Shown: piece after piece, positions 7,275 through 18,509 of the stretch
Position numbering within the stretch: the first letter of the stretch is position 1
Layout: every line of letters begins with the position of its first letter
Assembly: GCA_013416405.1 (NCBI GenBank)
Contig: JACCET010000006.1
Span: forward strand, 1-64,000
Length of the DNA stretch: 64,000 nt
Origin: Alcaligenaceae bacterium
GTDB lineage: Bacteria > Pseudomonadota > Gammaproteobacteria > Burkholderiales > Burkholderiaceae_B
Direction of reading: 5' to 3'
Translations under genes and position numbers: made by a program
Notes under the pieces: model-generated
The model's database searches: none
Told to the model about the DNA's origin: nothing
The model's input: the letters and a program-made list of their open reading frames with translations, nothing else

Positions 7275-8845
7275 GTAGCAGGCGGTTTGCTGGACACGTC
7301 GTATGTCACACGATTGATTCCGCGCACTTCATTAATGATGCGCGACGACACTTTCTTCAGCAAAGCATAGGGTAGCTCGGCCCAATCGGCGGTCATGAAG
7401 TCGGAAGTTTGCACGGCACGCAGCGCCACGACATAATCATAGGTGCGTCCGTCGCCCATTACGCCTACCGACTTGACCGGCAGGAATACGGCAAAGGCTT
7501 GCGAGGTCAGGTCGTACCAGCTTTTGCCGCTGGTATGGTCTATGGTGCTGCGCAGCTCTTCGATAAAAATGGCATCGGCGCGGCGCAGCAAGTCTGCATA
7601 TTCTTTCTTGACTTCGCCAAGGATACGAACGCCCAGGCCAGGCCCGGGGAATGGGTGCCTGTACACCATGGCGGGCGGCAAACCCAGCGCAACGCCCAGT
7701 TTACGCACTTCGTCTTTGAACAACTCGCGTAAAGGCTCCAGCAATTGCAGGTTCATGTCGTCGGGCAGTCCGCCAACGTTATGGTGCGACTTTATGGCGA
7801 CCGCCTTGCCTGTTTTGGATGCAGCCGATTCGATAACGTCGGGATAAATCGTGCCCTGTGCCAGCCAGCGGGCATTGCGCAGCTTGCCCGATTCGGTCTG
7901 GAACACCTCAACGAATTCCTTGCCTATGACTTTACGCTTGGCTTCGGGATCGGACACGCCAACCAGTTTTCCCATAAAGTCAGCCGTGGCATCAACGTGT
8001 ATGACCTTGATTCCGAAGTGGCCAGCAAACATGGCCATGACTTGCTCGGCCTCGTTCAGGCGCAACAAGCCATGGTCAACGAAGACGCAGGTCAGTTGGT
8101 CGCCGATAGCCTTATGGATCAGCGCCGCGGCCACGGATGAATCAACGCCGCCCGACAAACCCAGGATGACTTCGTCGCTGCCGACCTGGGCACGTATGTT
8201 TGCTACGGCCTCGTCGATGTAATCGGGCATGTTCCAGTCACGATCACATCCGCAGATTTCGGTAACGAAACGGGCCAGCATGGCTTCGCCCTGAAGCGTA
8301 TGCGTAACTTCGGGATGAAACTGCACGGCATAAAAGCCACGGGTTTCGTCTGCCATGCCCGCTATCGGGCACGATGGCGTGGATGCCATCAGTTTGAACC
8401 CCGGCGGCAAGGCGGTGACCTTGTCGCCGTGGCTCATCCAGACCTTGAGCATGCCATGGCCTTCGGTGGTGCTGAAGTCCTGCAAACCATCAAGCAAGCG
8501 TGTGTGGCCGTGCGCACGCACTTCAGCATAGCCAAATTCGCGATGATCCGACCACTCTACCTTGCCACCCAATTGTGTGGCCATGGATTGCATGCCATAA
8601 CAGATGCCCAGCACCGGCACGCCGGCCTGGAACACCTGAGCCGGGACTTTCATGGACTCTTCGGCGTAGGCGGATGCATGGCTGCCTGACAGGATGATGC
8701 CTTTCAAGCCTTGCTGATCTTGTATGAAGGCATCGTCGACATCGCCCGGATGTATTTCGCAATATACGCCCGCTTCACGTACGCGCCTGGCTATGAGCTG
8801 GGTAACTTGTGAACCGTAATCGAGAATAAGGATACGCTGGTGCAT
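7259..8845 (-). CDS. guaA: GMP synthase (glutamine-hydrolysing)
   Basis: Converts XMP to GMP using glutamine and ATP, the last step of GMP synthesis. The N-terminal class I glutamine amidotransferase domain (residues ~1-200) has the nucleophile Cys82 in GICYGMQ and the His/Glu pair in QFHPEVTH. The ATP pyrophosphatase domain has the PP-loop LSGGVDSS. The C-terminal dimerisation domain ends in the conserved TIEWE. I chose the ATG at 8845 ([11 protein letters not shown]); a further 21 codons upstream are open but are not part of the family. 528 residues, full length. The island abuts its stop codon without altering the protein. Confidence 0.97.
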   Translation of the reverse strand: MHQRILILDYGSQVTQLIARRVREAGVYCEIHPGDVDDAFIQDQQGLKGIILSGSHASAYAEESMKVPAQVFQAGVPVLGICYGMQSMATQLGGKVEWSDHREFGYAEVRAHGHTRLLDGLQDFSTTEGHGMLKVWMSHGDKVTALPPGFKLMASTPSCPIAGMADETRGFYAVQFHPEVTHTLQGEAMLARFVTEICGCDRDWNMPDYIDEAVANIRAQVGSDEVILGLSGGVDSSVAAALIHKAIGDQLTCVFVDHGLLRLNEAEQVMAMFAGHFGIKVIHVDATADFMGKLVGVSDPEAKRKVIGKEFVEVFQTESGKLRNARWLAQGTIYPDVIESAASKTGKAVAIKSHHNVGGLPDDMNLQLLEPLRELFKDEVRKLGVALGLPPAMVYRHPFPGPGLGVRILGEVKKEYADLLRRADAIFIEELRSTIDHTSGKSWYDLTSQAFAVFLPVKSVGVMGDGRTYDYVVALRAVQTSDFMTADWAELPYALLKKVSSRIINEVRGINRVTYDVSSKPPATIEWE

Positions 8846-8952
8846 GGCTTGAAGAAAAAAAGAAATCAAGGCGTTAATGTAACGTATTGGCGCCCTTTTC
8901 GCTGGCATAACGGCACAAGTACAGCTACAGTTTCACGTAACAAGGAGCATCA

Positions 8953-10104
8953 ATGCAGCATAAGCAGTCCGCCGTTTTACTGGCATTTACCGGTTTCATT
9001 GCTTTGGCCGTGGCCATGGGCATAGGGCGCTTCGCTTTCACGCCCTTACTGCCCATGATGCAAGACGACGCAGGCCTGACACTGGCGCAAGGTGGTTGGC
9101 TGGCCAGCGCCAATTATCTGGGCTATTTGATTGGCGCGTTGGCTGCAGGCATGCTCAGCTATTCGCCCTCGGCCATGCTGCGCGGCGGCTTGCTGTTGGT
9201 TGTGGTCACCACCGCGTTGATGGGGCTGACCGACTCGTGGCTGGGATGGCTGGCCTGGCGGTTCATTGCCGGGGTAGCCAGTGCTTGCGTGCTGGTCGGC
9301 ACCGCGTCACTGTGCCTGTCCCGCCTGTCCGCACTGGGTGCATCAAGACGCGCGGGCCTGGTATTTGCCGGGGTTGGCAGCGGTATCGCCCTGGCGGGCC
9401 TGTTGTGCATGGCGCTGGGACTAGCCTCCGTACCTTCGGCACAAGCCTGGCTTCTGCTGGCATTTTTAGGCCTGGTGGGTATGCTGACAGCCCGACCTTT
9501 ATGGAAGATACCCTCCACAGTGCAGGCCCCGTCAGCAAGCAACCCGCATGGCGGAATGACTAGTCACACACAGTGGAAACTGGTGCTGTGCTACGGCCTA
9601 TTCGGATTTGGCTATATTCTGCCCGCCACCTTCCTGCCAGCTCAGGCCCGCATGCTTATCGACGATCCCGCCATTTTTGGTTTGGCCTGGCCCATACTGG
9701 GGCTGGCAGCGGCAATATCTACGGCACTGGCCAGCACGCTGCTGGCGAATTGGCGACGCCGTACGCTCTGGGCCGTCTGTCAGCTTGTCATGGCGGTAGG
9801 CGTACTGCTGCCCGTCGTCTGGCCCGGCATGATCGCCATCATTATCGCTGCGCTCTGCGTAGGGGGAACCTTCATGGTCATCACCATGCTTGGTATGCAA
9901 GAAGCGCAAGCCGCCGGTGGCAACCAGCCCAAGAAGCTGATTGCCGCGCTAACAGCAGCATTTGCTGCTGGCCAACTGATCGGGCCCATGTTTTTCAGCC
10001 TCAGCCACGCCTGGTTCAATACCGATCTGAATTTTGCGCTGGTTTTAGCGACGATCGGACTGGTGATCAGCAGTATCTGGCTGTTCATGCCTGATCGAGC
10101 ATGA
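8953..10104 (+). CDS. MFS transporter, YbfB/YjiJ family
   Basis: A 383-residue inner-membrane protein with about 12 hydrophobic segments. The first has the family signature (FIALAVAMGIGRFAFTPLLP), and residues 38-70 (LTLAQGGWLASANYLGYLIG) continue it. The start ATG has a good AAGGAG ribosome binding site. It is divergent from guaA and convergent with guaB. Substrates of this family are mostly unknown, with drug or metabolite export suggested for some; no substrate is claimed. Confidence 0.85.
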   Translation: MQHKQSAVLLAFTGFIALAVAMGIGRFAFTPLLPMMQDDAGLTLAQGGWLASANYLGYLIGALAAGMLSYSPSAMLRGGLLLVVVTTALMGLTDSWLGWLAWRFIAGVASACVLVGTASLCLSRLSALGASRRAGLVFAGVGSGIALAGLLCMALGLASVPSAQAWLLLAFLGLVGMLTARPLWKIPSTVQAPSASNPHGGMTSHTQWKLVLCYGLFGFGYILPATFLPAQARMLIDDPAIFGLAWPILGLAAAISTALASTLLANWRRRTLWAVCQLVMAVGVLLPVVWPGMIAIIIAALCVGGTFMVITMLGMQEAQAAGGNQPKKLIAALTAAFAAGQLIGPMFFSLSHAWFNTDLNFALVLATIGLVISSIWLFMPDRA

Positions 10105-10121
10105 CTGCAGCGCCATGGTTT

Positions 10122-10155
10122 CAGACCCTAACCTGGTCTGCAACGCAGCGCTGCG
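10122..10155. terminator. Inverted repeats between convergent MFS and guaB genes
   Basis: CAGACC/GGTCTG arms (10122-10140) are followed by the palindrome CGCAGCGCTGCG (10144-10155). The position between two convergent genes suits a bidirectional terminator, but there is no T-run, so the call is weak. Confidence 0.3.
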
Positions 10156-10164
10156 CCTTAGCCT

Positions 10165-11628
<1,464 letters not shown>

Positions 11629-11649
11629 CTAGGCTCCGTGCAAAGCAAG

Positions 11650-11655
11650 ATTATA
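11650..11655 (-). promoter_or_regulatory. Candidate guaB -10 box
   Basis: A perfect TATAAT on the minus strand about 25 bases before the guaB ATG. The -35 region is not close to consensus. Confidence 0.45.
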
Positions 11656-11694
11656 CGCCTAAACCTAGGGTCTGTACCTATGCCTTGCAAGAAC

Positions 11695-11718
11695 GGTGGG
11701 GCGTCACCGACCCCCACC
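11695..11718 (-). terminator. Candidate purL terminator hairpin
   Basis: Perfect 7-base arms GGTGGGG/CCCCACC with a 10-base loop, 24 bases past the purL stop. The following tract (GTTCTT on the minus strand) is short. Confidence 0.4.
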
Positions 11719-11741
11719 ACTCGCACCCGACAATAGCGGGC

Positions 11742-14700
11742 TTATCCCAACCATACCCGTGCATTGCGGAACATGCGCAGCCAGGGGCTATAGCCACCGT
11801 GCTCGGTGTCAAGGCCGTTGTCCTGCCTGCCCCAACGTTCCGGTGTCCATGACATCATCACATTGCGCGTGACCCGTTCCGGGTGCGGCATCATGATGGT
11901 GAAGCGGCCATCGGCCGTGGTGACGCCGGCCAGGCCCTGTGGACTGCCATTGGGATTGTAGGGGTACTGTTCCGTAGGCTGGCCGTAGTGGTCGATATAG
12001 TTCAGGGCGGCGTGCACCATGGGTTGGCTACCCTGGGCGGAAAAGTCGGCATAGCCTTCGCCGTGTGCCACGGCAATTGGCACACGGGCGCCTTCCATGC
12101 CTTGCAGGAATAGCGAAGGCGATTGGGCAATCTCGACCAACGACAACCTGGCTTCGTATTTTTCAGACTGGTTGCGTGTGAAGCGCGGCCAGGAATCTGC
12201 CCCCGGAATCATGCTTGCCAGTGCCGCCATCATCTGGCAGCCATTGCACACACCCAGCGCAAAGGTGTCGGGGCGCGCGAAGTAGGCGGCAAACTGATCC
12301 GACAATTGATCATTGAAGCGTATGGTGCGGGCCCAGCCTTCGCCCGCCCCCAGCACGTCGCCATAGCTGAAGCCACCCACGGCCACCATGCCCTGTACAT
12401 CGTCCAGCCTGGCGCGCCCCGACAGCAGGTCGGTCATGTGCACGTCCTGTGCCTCGAAACCGGCCTTGTCAAAGGCCCAGGCCATTTCAACCTGACTGTT
12501 GCAGCCCTGTTCGCGCAGAATAGCCACCTTGGGCCGCTTGCCTGTGGCGATGTAGGGTGCGGCAATATCTTCCTGCGGATCAAAATCGACCCGCACGGCG
12601 AGACCAGGATCGTTCTTGTCTTGCCACATCTCGAATTCAGCTTGCGCGCAGTCGGGATTGTCGCGCAGCGCCATGATGCGACGTGTGACCTCGGCCCACT
12701 GCTGTCCCAAGTCTGCCCGCGGCTGCTGATAAATGCATTGGCCGTCGCGGTAAAGCTGGATTTCGTCCAGAGTATTCAGGCTGCCTATGACATGGGAATG
12801 CGCCGACAGGCCGGCCTGTCGCAATTGCTGCATGACGCTATCGCGCTGCGCCGCCGGCACTTGAATGACCGCACCGATCTCCTCGGCAAACAAGGCTTTC
12901 AGGGTGAGTTCGTCGCGCTGCACGGATACTTGCTCGGTGCGTATTTTGTAGTCGCCCCAGTCGGCGGCCACGGGGTCTATGGTGAGCATATCCAGATTGA
13001 CGGACACACCCACATGACCGGCGAAGGCCATTTCACAAACGGTTGCCAGCAGACCGCCGTCTGAGCGGTCGTGGTAAGCCAGAATGGCGCCTTGCGCGGC
13101 CAGATCGCGCACCGTCTTGAAAAAGGCAACCAAGGCCTGCGCATCGTCAAGATCGGGGGTTTCGTGCCCTGTTTGATTATAAGCATGCGCCAATACAGAG
13201 CCACCCATGCGCTGGCGCCCCTTACCCAGATCTATCAGTATCAATACCGTATCGCCGGCATCGGTACGCAATTGCGGCGTGAGTGTGGCACGCACATCGC
13301 TGACAGGTGCAAAGGCCGTTACGACCAATGACACGGGTGCAATCACCTGGCGCGCCTCACCCTGGTGATCCCAGGCCGTACGCATGGACAGCGAGTCCTT
13401 GCCCACGGGTATGGACAGCCCAAGTTGCTGGCACCATAGACTGGTGGCCGATACGGTGTCGTATAGGGCAGCATCTTGCCCGGGCACACCGCAGGCAGCC
13501 ATCCAGTTGGCCGACAACTTGATATCCTTGATGGACTTGACGTCGGCCGCCACCAGATTGGTCAGGGCTTCGGCAACAGCCATGCGTCCGGAGGCCGGCG
13601 CATCGATCACGGCGATAGGCGTGCGTTCACCCATGGCCATGGCCTCGCCGCGCACGCTTTCGTAGTCAGCCAGCGTGACGGCGCAGTCGGCGACAGGAAT
13701 CTGCCAGGGGCCGACCATTTGATCGCGGCTGGAAAGCCCGCCCACCGTGCGGTCACCTATGGTGATAAGAAAATTCTTGCTGGCCACTGTGGGATGTCGC
13801 AGCACGCGAGCTATGGCGTCGTCCAGGGCAATTCCGGTAAGATCCAGCGCCACATGCGTGGACGCAATGCGCTGAACATCGCGCGTCATGCGGGGCGGTT
13901 TGCCCAGTATGACATCGATGGGCACATCAACCGGCCGCAATTCGTCGGCGGCAGGCGGGTTGACCGGCGCTGGCGTGGCTACGGGTTCGTTGCCATCATA
14001 ACCAGGCAGACCTTCGCCGAAAGTGACACGCAATTGACGCTCTTCGGTGGCTACCCCCACGACGGCATAAGGGCAGCGCTCACGCCTGGCGATCAGATCA
14101 AAGCGCGGCAGATCTTCCGGCAGGATAGCCATGACATAGCGCTCTTGCGACTCATTGCTCCAGATTTCCGCAGCCGACAGACCGGACTCTTCCAGGTGAA
14201 CTTGTTCCAGTTCGAACAAAGCCCCCCGCCCCGCGTCATTGACGAGCTCGGGAAAGGCGTTGGACAAGCCACCCGCGCCCACGTCGTGGATGGCGATAAT
14301 GGGATTGTGTTCGCCCTGCTGCCAGCAGCGGTCTATGACTTCCTGGGCGCGCCGTTCGATCTCGGGGTTGCCACGCTGAACAGAATCAAAATCAAGTTCG
14401 GCGCTATTGGTGCCCACACTCATGCTGGAGGCCGCGCTGCCTCCCATGCCTATGCGCATGCCCGGCCCACCCAGCTGTATAAGCAGCGCACCCGGGGGGA
14501 TGGGATCTTTGTGGGTAAGACGCGCGTCGATGGAGCCCAGGCCGCCAGCTATCATGATGGGCTTGTGGTAACCCCAGCGGGTATCGCCCTCGGTTTGTTC
14601 GAAGGCACGGAAATAGCCCAGCAGATTGGGACGCCCGAATTCGTTGTTGAATGCGGCCCCGCCTATCGGGCCGTCCAGCATGATGTCCAACGGGCTGGCG

Positions 14701-15818
14701 ATGCGATCGGGCGCGCCGTGCACATCGGTTTCCCAGGGTTCGATGGCATCTTTGAACTGCAGGTTGGACACCGTAAAGCCGGTCAGGCCGGCCTTGGGCT
14801 TGGAGCCCCGGCCTGTTGCGCCTTCGTCACGAATTTCGCCGCCCGCGCCTGTGGACGCCCCGGGAAACGGCGCAATGGCTGTGGGATGATTATGCGTTTC
14901 CACCTTCATCAGCGTGTGGACCGTGGCCGCGTGGGAGGTGTAAACGGGTTCAGCACCCGCCTGCCCTGCATGGAACAGGGTTGCCGGCCCGCCCGCCATG
15001 ACGGCGGCATTATCGGAATAGGCAACCACCGTACCTTCGGGCTGCGCGGCATGCGTGGCCCGTATCATGCCAAACAGCGTATTGTCTTGCGCCTGGCCAT
15101 CAATCACCCACTGGGCATTGAAAATCTTGTGACGGCAATGTTCGCTGTTGGCCTGCGCAAACATCATCAGCTCGACATCGGTCGGGTTGCGGCCCAGTTG
15201 CTTGAATGCCGTTTCCAGATACTCGATTTCGTCGTCGGACAAAGCCAGACCCAGCGTGCTGTTGGCATGCGTAAGTGCCGTCAACCCTTGACCCAGGACA
15301 TCTATGGTTTGTATGGGTTTGCCGGGCAGCGAAGCAAACAGGGCCGAGCCGTCGAATGCGTCGTCGACCACGGTTTCGGTCATGCGGTCATGCAGACAGT
15401 CGGCGATTGTTGCCAGTTGATCGGCATCAAGCTTTTTGGCGCCCAGCAGGCCTCGTGAGGGGGTAACGGTATAGCGTATGCCACGCTCTATGCGTCGCAC
15501 GTCGGCCAGACCGCAATTGTGCGCAATATCGGTGGCCTTGCTGGCCCATGGCGACACCGTGCCAAGCCGGGGTATCACACGCAGGATCAGCGCATTCTTG
15601 CTGTTTTCACCAGCGGTAGCTGCAACGCCGTAATCCAGCAGCTGTGCCAGCTTGTCCTGGGCTTGCTGATCAAGAGCGTTTTCAGTCCAGACGTAGTGCT
15701 CGAACTGGCCGTGGATGTCGGAAACCGGCAGGCCCAGATCGGCAAAACGCCGCAGCAGGCGCTCGCGGCGAAAAGAGGACAAGACCGGTGAGCCAAGAAA
15801 GTACTGGATAGGATTCAC
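11742..15818 (-). CDS. purL: Phosphoribosylformylglycinamidine synthase (single-chain)
   Basis: Makes FGAM from FGAR, glutamine and ATP in purine synthesis. This is the large one-chain form of proteobacteria, about 1358 residues. An N-terminal PurS-like part ([11 protein letters not shown] when started at GTG) precedes two tandem AIRS-type halves ([20 protein letters not shown] near residue 310) and a C-terminal glutamine amidotransferase with nucleophile Cys in [11 protein letters not shown] and His/Glu in MPHPERV. I chose the GTG at 15818 because homologues begin here. Upstream codons are open to 15893 but not conserved. Confidence 0.95.
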   Translation of the reverse strand: MNPIQYFLGSPVLSSFRRERLLRRFADLGLPVSDIHGQFEHYVWTENALDQQAQDKLAQLLDYGVAATAGENSKNALILRVIPRLGTVSPWASKATDIAHNCGLADVRRIERGIRYTVTPSRGLLGAKKLDADQLATIADCLHDRMTETVVDDAFDGSALFASLPGKPIQTIDVLGQGLTALTHANSTLGLALSDDEIEYLETAFKQLGRNPTDVELMMFAQANSEHCRHKIFNAQWVIDGQAQDNTLFGMIRATHAAQPEGTVVAYSDNAAVMAGGPATLFHAGQAGAEPVYTSHAATVHTLMKVETHNHPTAIAPFPGASTGAGGEIRDEGATGRGSKPKAGLTGFTVSNLQFKDAIEPWETDVHGAPDRIASPLDIMLDGPIGGAAFNNEFGRPNLLGYFRAFEQTEGDTRWGYHKPIMIAGGLGSIDARLTHKDPIPPGALLIQLGGPGMRIGMGGSAASSMSVGTNSAELDFDSVQRGNPEIERRAQEVIDRCWQQGEHNPIIAIHDVGAGGLSNAFPELVNDAGRGALFELEQVHLEESGLSAAEIWSNESQERYVMAILPEDLPRFDLIARRERCPYAVVGVATEERQLRVTFGEGLPGYDGNEPVATPAPVNPPAADELRPVDVPIDVILGKPPRMTRDVQRIASTHVALDLTGIALDDAIARVLRHPTVASKNFLITIGDRTVGGLSSRDQMVGPWQIPVADCAVTLADYESVRGEAMAMGERTPIAVIDAPASGRMAVAEALTNLVAADVKSIKDIKLSANWMAACGVPGQDAALYDTVSATSLWCQQLGLSIPVGKDSLSMRTAWDHQGEARQVIAPVSLVVTAFAPVSDVRATLTPQLRTDAGDTVLILIDLGKGRQRMGGSVLAHAYNQTGHETPDLDDAQALVAFFKTVRDLAAQGAILAYHDRSDGGLLATVCEMAFAGHVGVSVNLDMLTIDPVAADWGDYKIRTEQVSVQRDELTLKALFAEEIGAVIQVPAAQRDSVMQQLRQAGLSAHSHVIGSLNTLDEIQLYRDGQCIYQQPRADLGQQWAEVTRRIMALRDNPDCAQAEFEMWQDKNDPGLAVRVDFDPQEDIAAPYIATGKRPKVAILREQGCNSQVEMAWAFDKAGFEAQDVHMTDLLSGRARLDDVQGMVAVGGFSYGDVLGAGEGWARTIRFNDQLSDQFAAYFARPDTFALGVCNGCQMMAALASMIPGADSWPRFTRNQSEKYEARLSLVEIAQSPSLFLQGMEGARVPIAVAHGEGYADFSAQGSQPMVHAALNYIDHYGQPTEQYPYNPNGSPQGLAGVTTADGRFTIMMPHPERVTRNVMMSWTPERWGRQDNGLDTEHGGYSPWLRMFRNARVWLG

Positions 15819-15850
15819 GATGCAACGCAAGGAAAGATGGGAAATACGGC

Positions 15851-15881
15851 ATTTTACCCGTTTGCGGCTCGATCGCTGCAA
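15851..15881 (-). promoter_or_regulatory. Candidate purL promoter
   Basis: On the minus strand TTGCAG (15881-15876) and TAAAAT (15856-15851) are separated by 19 bases, about 33 bases before the GTG. The spacing is longer than ideal. I saw no PurR box or purine riboswitch. Confidence 0.3.
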
Positions 15882-15953
15882 GGCAGGTATCAAGCAGGAA
15901 TAAGGCTGACCACCGGCCTTGACGCGAAACCGGATGGCTGGCCAAATTGGGCA

Positions 15954-16511
15954 CTAGCCGTCCGGATAGCTCACCTCAAGAATGTCAAGCTCGTCCACCC
16001 CCGCCGGGGTACGCAAGGTGACCGTATCGCCCTCGCGGGCCTTGAGCAACGCCCGGGCGACCGGGGAAATCCAGCTGATCTTGCCTTGCAGGGGCTCGGC
16101 CTCGTCGACGCCCACTATCGTTACCTTGAAGCTTGCACCCGCCTTGTCCGAGTACTCGACCGTGGCGCCAAAAAAAACCTGATCCTTGTTGGGCTGAGTG
16201 GCCGGATCGACCACTTCGGCCATTTCCAGGCGTTTGGTTAAAAAGCGCATGCGTCGGTCGATTTCACGCAGCCGCTTCTTGCCATACAGATAATCACCGT
16301 TCTCGGAACGATCGCCGTTGGACGCCGCCCAGGACACGACCTGGACGACCTCGGGGCGCTCCTCGTTCATCAAGTGCGCCAGTTCGGCGCGCAAGCGCTT
16401 ATACCCTTCAGTGGTTATATAGTTTTTCGTACCGGGAGGCAGCGGCGCCGCTGCGGGCTCCAGGTCGTCATCATCATCGTGATCAGACTCTTTGACAAAT
16501 GCTTTATTCAT
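15954..16511 (-). CDS. greB: Transcription elongation factor GreB
   Basis: Rescues backtracked RNA polymerase by stimulating transcript cleavage. 185 residues from the ATG at 16511. An acidic N-terminal extension (SDHDDDDDLEPAAA) precedes the coiled coil, which has GreB-type residues (NGDRSENGDYLYGKKRLREI), and then the FKBP-like C-terminal domain (ISWISPVARALLKAREGDTV). The GDYLYGK-RLREIDRR pattern separates it from GreA. The next gene upstream on the same strand ends 49 bases away. Confidence 0.95.
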   Translation of the reverse strand: MNKAFVKESDHDDDDDLEPAAAPLPPGTKNYITTEGYKRLRAELAHLMNEERPEVVQVVSWAASNGDRSENGDYLYGKKRLREIDRRMRFLTKRLEMAEVVDPATQPNKDQVFFGATVEYSDKAGASFKVTIVGVDEAEPLQGKISWISPVARALLKAREGDTVTLRTPAGVDELDILEVSYPDG

Positions 16512-16560
16512 GGGAATCGACCATATCAAATAATCCGCTCAAAGCCTTGCCCTGATGGTA

Positions 16561-17391
16561 TTAAATCCAATCGTGCCAGATGGGTGTCAGGCCCGAAGGC
16601 AGCGCAGGCACGCTGCCCAGATCAAGCTTACCCTCTTTGGGGCTGTGAAAGTCAGAGCCGCTGGACGCCAGAAAACCGTATTGACGTGCTACCCGGGCAT
16701 ATTCAATGTATTCGTCGGGGCTATGGCTGCCGGTGACCACTTCAATGCCGGCGCCCCCGAGATCCTTGAATTGACTGAAAAAAGCGTCGAACTGCACAGG
16801 CGTATAGCCGTAGCGTCCGGGATGGGCGACCACCGCCTGCCCGCCGGCCTGGAGTATCCAGCCGACGGCCTGTTCCAGCGTGGACCAGTGCATGGGAACG
16901 CTTGCGGCCAAGCCATCGCCCAGGTATTTGTCGAATACCTTTTGCATGCTGTCGCAATAACCTTGGGCAATCAGGAAGCGGGCAAAATGCGTGCGGCTGA
17001 TCAGCGCGGGATTGGCGGCGTACGGCAAAGCCCCTTCGTAGGCATTGGGAATGCCCATCTGCTCCAGCCTGTCGGCCATTTCACGGGCGCGTATCGTACG
17101 ACCGGCGCGTATATCGGCCAGGCCGGCATTCAACTGTGGGCTATCTTCATCTATGCCCAGCCCAACAATATGAACGGTATGCAGCGCCCAGGTCACCGAG
17201 ATTTCAACACCAGGAATGAACTTTATGCCCAGCGCCTCGGCCGTGGTACGCGCCTGTGCCAGGCCCGACACTTCGTCGTGATCGGTCAGAGCCCACAGTT
17301 GCACGCCGTTGGCATGGGCACGCTCAGCCACTTCCGCAGGGGTCAGGACACCGTCGGAAATCGTTGAGTGGCAGTGCAAATCGACGTTGAT
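16561..17391 (-). CDS. PHP-domain phosphoesterase/exoribonuclease (RnmA/TrpH-like, YciV family)
   Basis: A metal-dependent phosphoesterase of the YciV group, whose E. coli member is a 5'-3' exonuclease acting on short RNA and on 5S rRNA maturation. Metal ligands are visible: VDLHCHST near the N-terminus, ALTDHD, GVEIS, VVAHPGRYG and GSDFHSP. Length (277 residues) is normal. There is no ATG, GTG or TTG upstream of the HCH motif. The TTG at 17379 would cut into that motif, while an ATC at 17391 gives the usual N-terminus (NVDLHCHS) and has GGAG 7 bases upstream. I therefore place the start at ATC. Confidence 0.85.
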   Translation of the reverse strand: MNVDLHCHSTISDGVLTPAEVAERAHANGVQLWALTDHDEVSGLAQARTTAEALGIKFIPGVEISVTWALHTVHIVGLGIDEDSPQLNAGLADIRAGRTIRAREMADRLEQMGIPNAYEGALPYAANPALISRTHFARFLIAQGYCDSMQKVFDKYLGDGLAASVPMHWSTLEQAVGWILQAGGQAVVAHPGRYGYTPVQFDAFFSQFKDLGGAGIEVVTGSHSPDEYIEYARVARQYGFLASSGSDFHSPKEGKLDLGSVPALPSGLTPIWHDWI

Positions 17392-17496
17392 AGGCTTGCT
17401 CCGGTCTGTTGGAATAAAAGTAATACTTGTTTAAGAGTTTAACCAAGTTCGACCCGAAGTGTACGCTATGCGCATATCCGGGCTGGCAGTACCGAA

Positions 17497-18444
17497 TCAG
17501 GCCAGCAGGAAATTCCGTATCGGATCGATTTGATCGTCGGTGCGCAGCGTGGGCGCATGCCCCACATTGGGCACGACATGCAGGCCGGCATGGGTATTGC
17601 GGGCCAACATCTGCTTTGCGGTTTCCGCTGTCAGCAGGTCAGAGGACTCGCCCCGCACGACCAGAACCGGGCTGGATATGCTTTCATAGGCACTCCACAG
17701 CAATGCCTCGGAGGCCTTGACTATTTCTGCGGATTGTCCGGCAAAGGGCTCGGCGATACGCAAATCATAATTCTTGATCCACTTTCCGTCTTGCTCGGTA
17801 AAAACGTGCTGCGTCAGCGCTTCCCAGCCCTGCTGGTCGTGCTCGCCGAAGCCTGTCGATATACTGCGTACGTAGTCAGTGGCCTGGCCAAAGGAGTCGA
17901 AGCTCATGGGCTGGCCAACATAGGTGCCTATGCGCTCAAGCCCCGAAAGACTAAGGCTGGGCCCGATATCGTTCAAGATGATCTTGCCCAGCCGCAAGGT
18001 TTCGGACTTGGGCATGCCCGCCTGCTCAGGCCTGGGCTGCAATTGGGCGGACATGGCCAGCGTACCCGCCAATGCCAAGCCTATCAAGCCCCCCATGGAC
18101 GTGCCCACCCAGTCCAACTGCCGGGGGTTCAAACGTGCAATCAGGGTCAGCACGTCGGACACATACTGGGGCACCACGTAAAACGTCGGATTGATCAGCC
18201 AGTCGGACTGGCCACGACCCACGATATCGGGGCATATCACCCTGTAGTCGCTGGCCAGCCTGGTGGCCAAACGATCAAAATCGCGACCGGTACGCGTCAG
18301 GCCATGCACGCACAGCAGCACCTTGTCGTTGTCAGGATCGCCCCATTCCCAATAGGCCATGCGGTGCGTGCCAGCGGGGCTGGCGCAGGTTACATAATCA
18401 AGCCGCGGTTCAGGCATGCCATAGGCGACTACTTTTTCAGTCAT
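17497..18444 (-). CDS. Alpha/beta-fold hydrolase
   Basis: A 315-residue cytoplasmic hydrolase. The oxyanion loop is LCVHGLTRTGRDFD, the nucleophile elbow GTSMGG, and the catalytic His lies in VGHAPTL near the C-terminus. An acidic residue (VRGESSDLL) is suitably placed. I took ATG at 18444 (MTEKVVAYG); a GTG three codons upstream is possible. It belongs to the large group of esterases/hydrolases in beta-proteobacteria without an assigned substrate. It lies downstream of the lpd gene, separated by a long AT-rich inverted repeat. Confidence 0.85.
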   Translation of the reverse strand: MTEKVVAYGMPEPRLDYVTCASPAGTHRMAYWEWGDPDNDKVLLCVHGLTRTGRDFDRLATRLASDYRVICPDIVGRGQSDWLINPTFYVVPQYVSDVLTLIARLNPRQLDWVGTSMGGLIGLALAGTLAMSAQLQPRPEQAGMPKSETLRLGKIILNDIGPSLSLSGLERIGTYVGQPMSFDSFGQATDYVRSISTGFGEHDQQGWEALTQHVFTEQDGKWIKNYDLRIAEPFAGQSAEIVKASEALLWSAYESISSPVLVVRGESSDLLTAETAKQMLARNTHAGLHVVPNVGHAPTLRTDDQIDPIRNFLLA

Positions 18445-18455
18445 GGGGCGCACTC

Positions 18456-18509
18456 TATATAGTTGATTTTCTGGTCAGTTGATTGTAGCGCCTGAAAATT
18501 AACTATATA
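18456..18509. repeat. AT-rich inverted repeat between E3 gene and hydrolase
   Basis: Arms of 16 bases (18456-18471 and 18494-18509) match at 15 of 16 positions around a 22-base spacer. The right arm covers the stop codon of the E3 gene. It could fold as a terminator-like hairpin or act as an operator for the hydrolase. There is no T-run beyond the stem. Confidence 0.45.

Noticed and set aside
13476-15458. 660-codon plus-strand open frame opposite purL
   Set aside because: It is the antisense of a highly conserved gene. It has no recognisable domain and an atypical Arg/Gly/His-rich composition, as expected for the mirror frame of GC-rich coding DNA.
17377-17379. TTG as the start of the PHP phosphoesterase
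   Set aside because: It would place the start within the conserved V-D-L-H-C-H metal-binding segment, and GGAG would be too far away.
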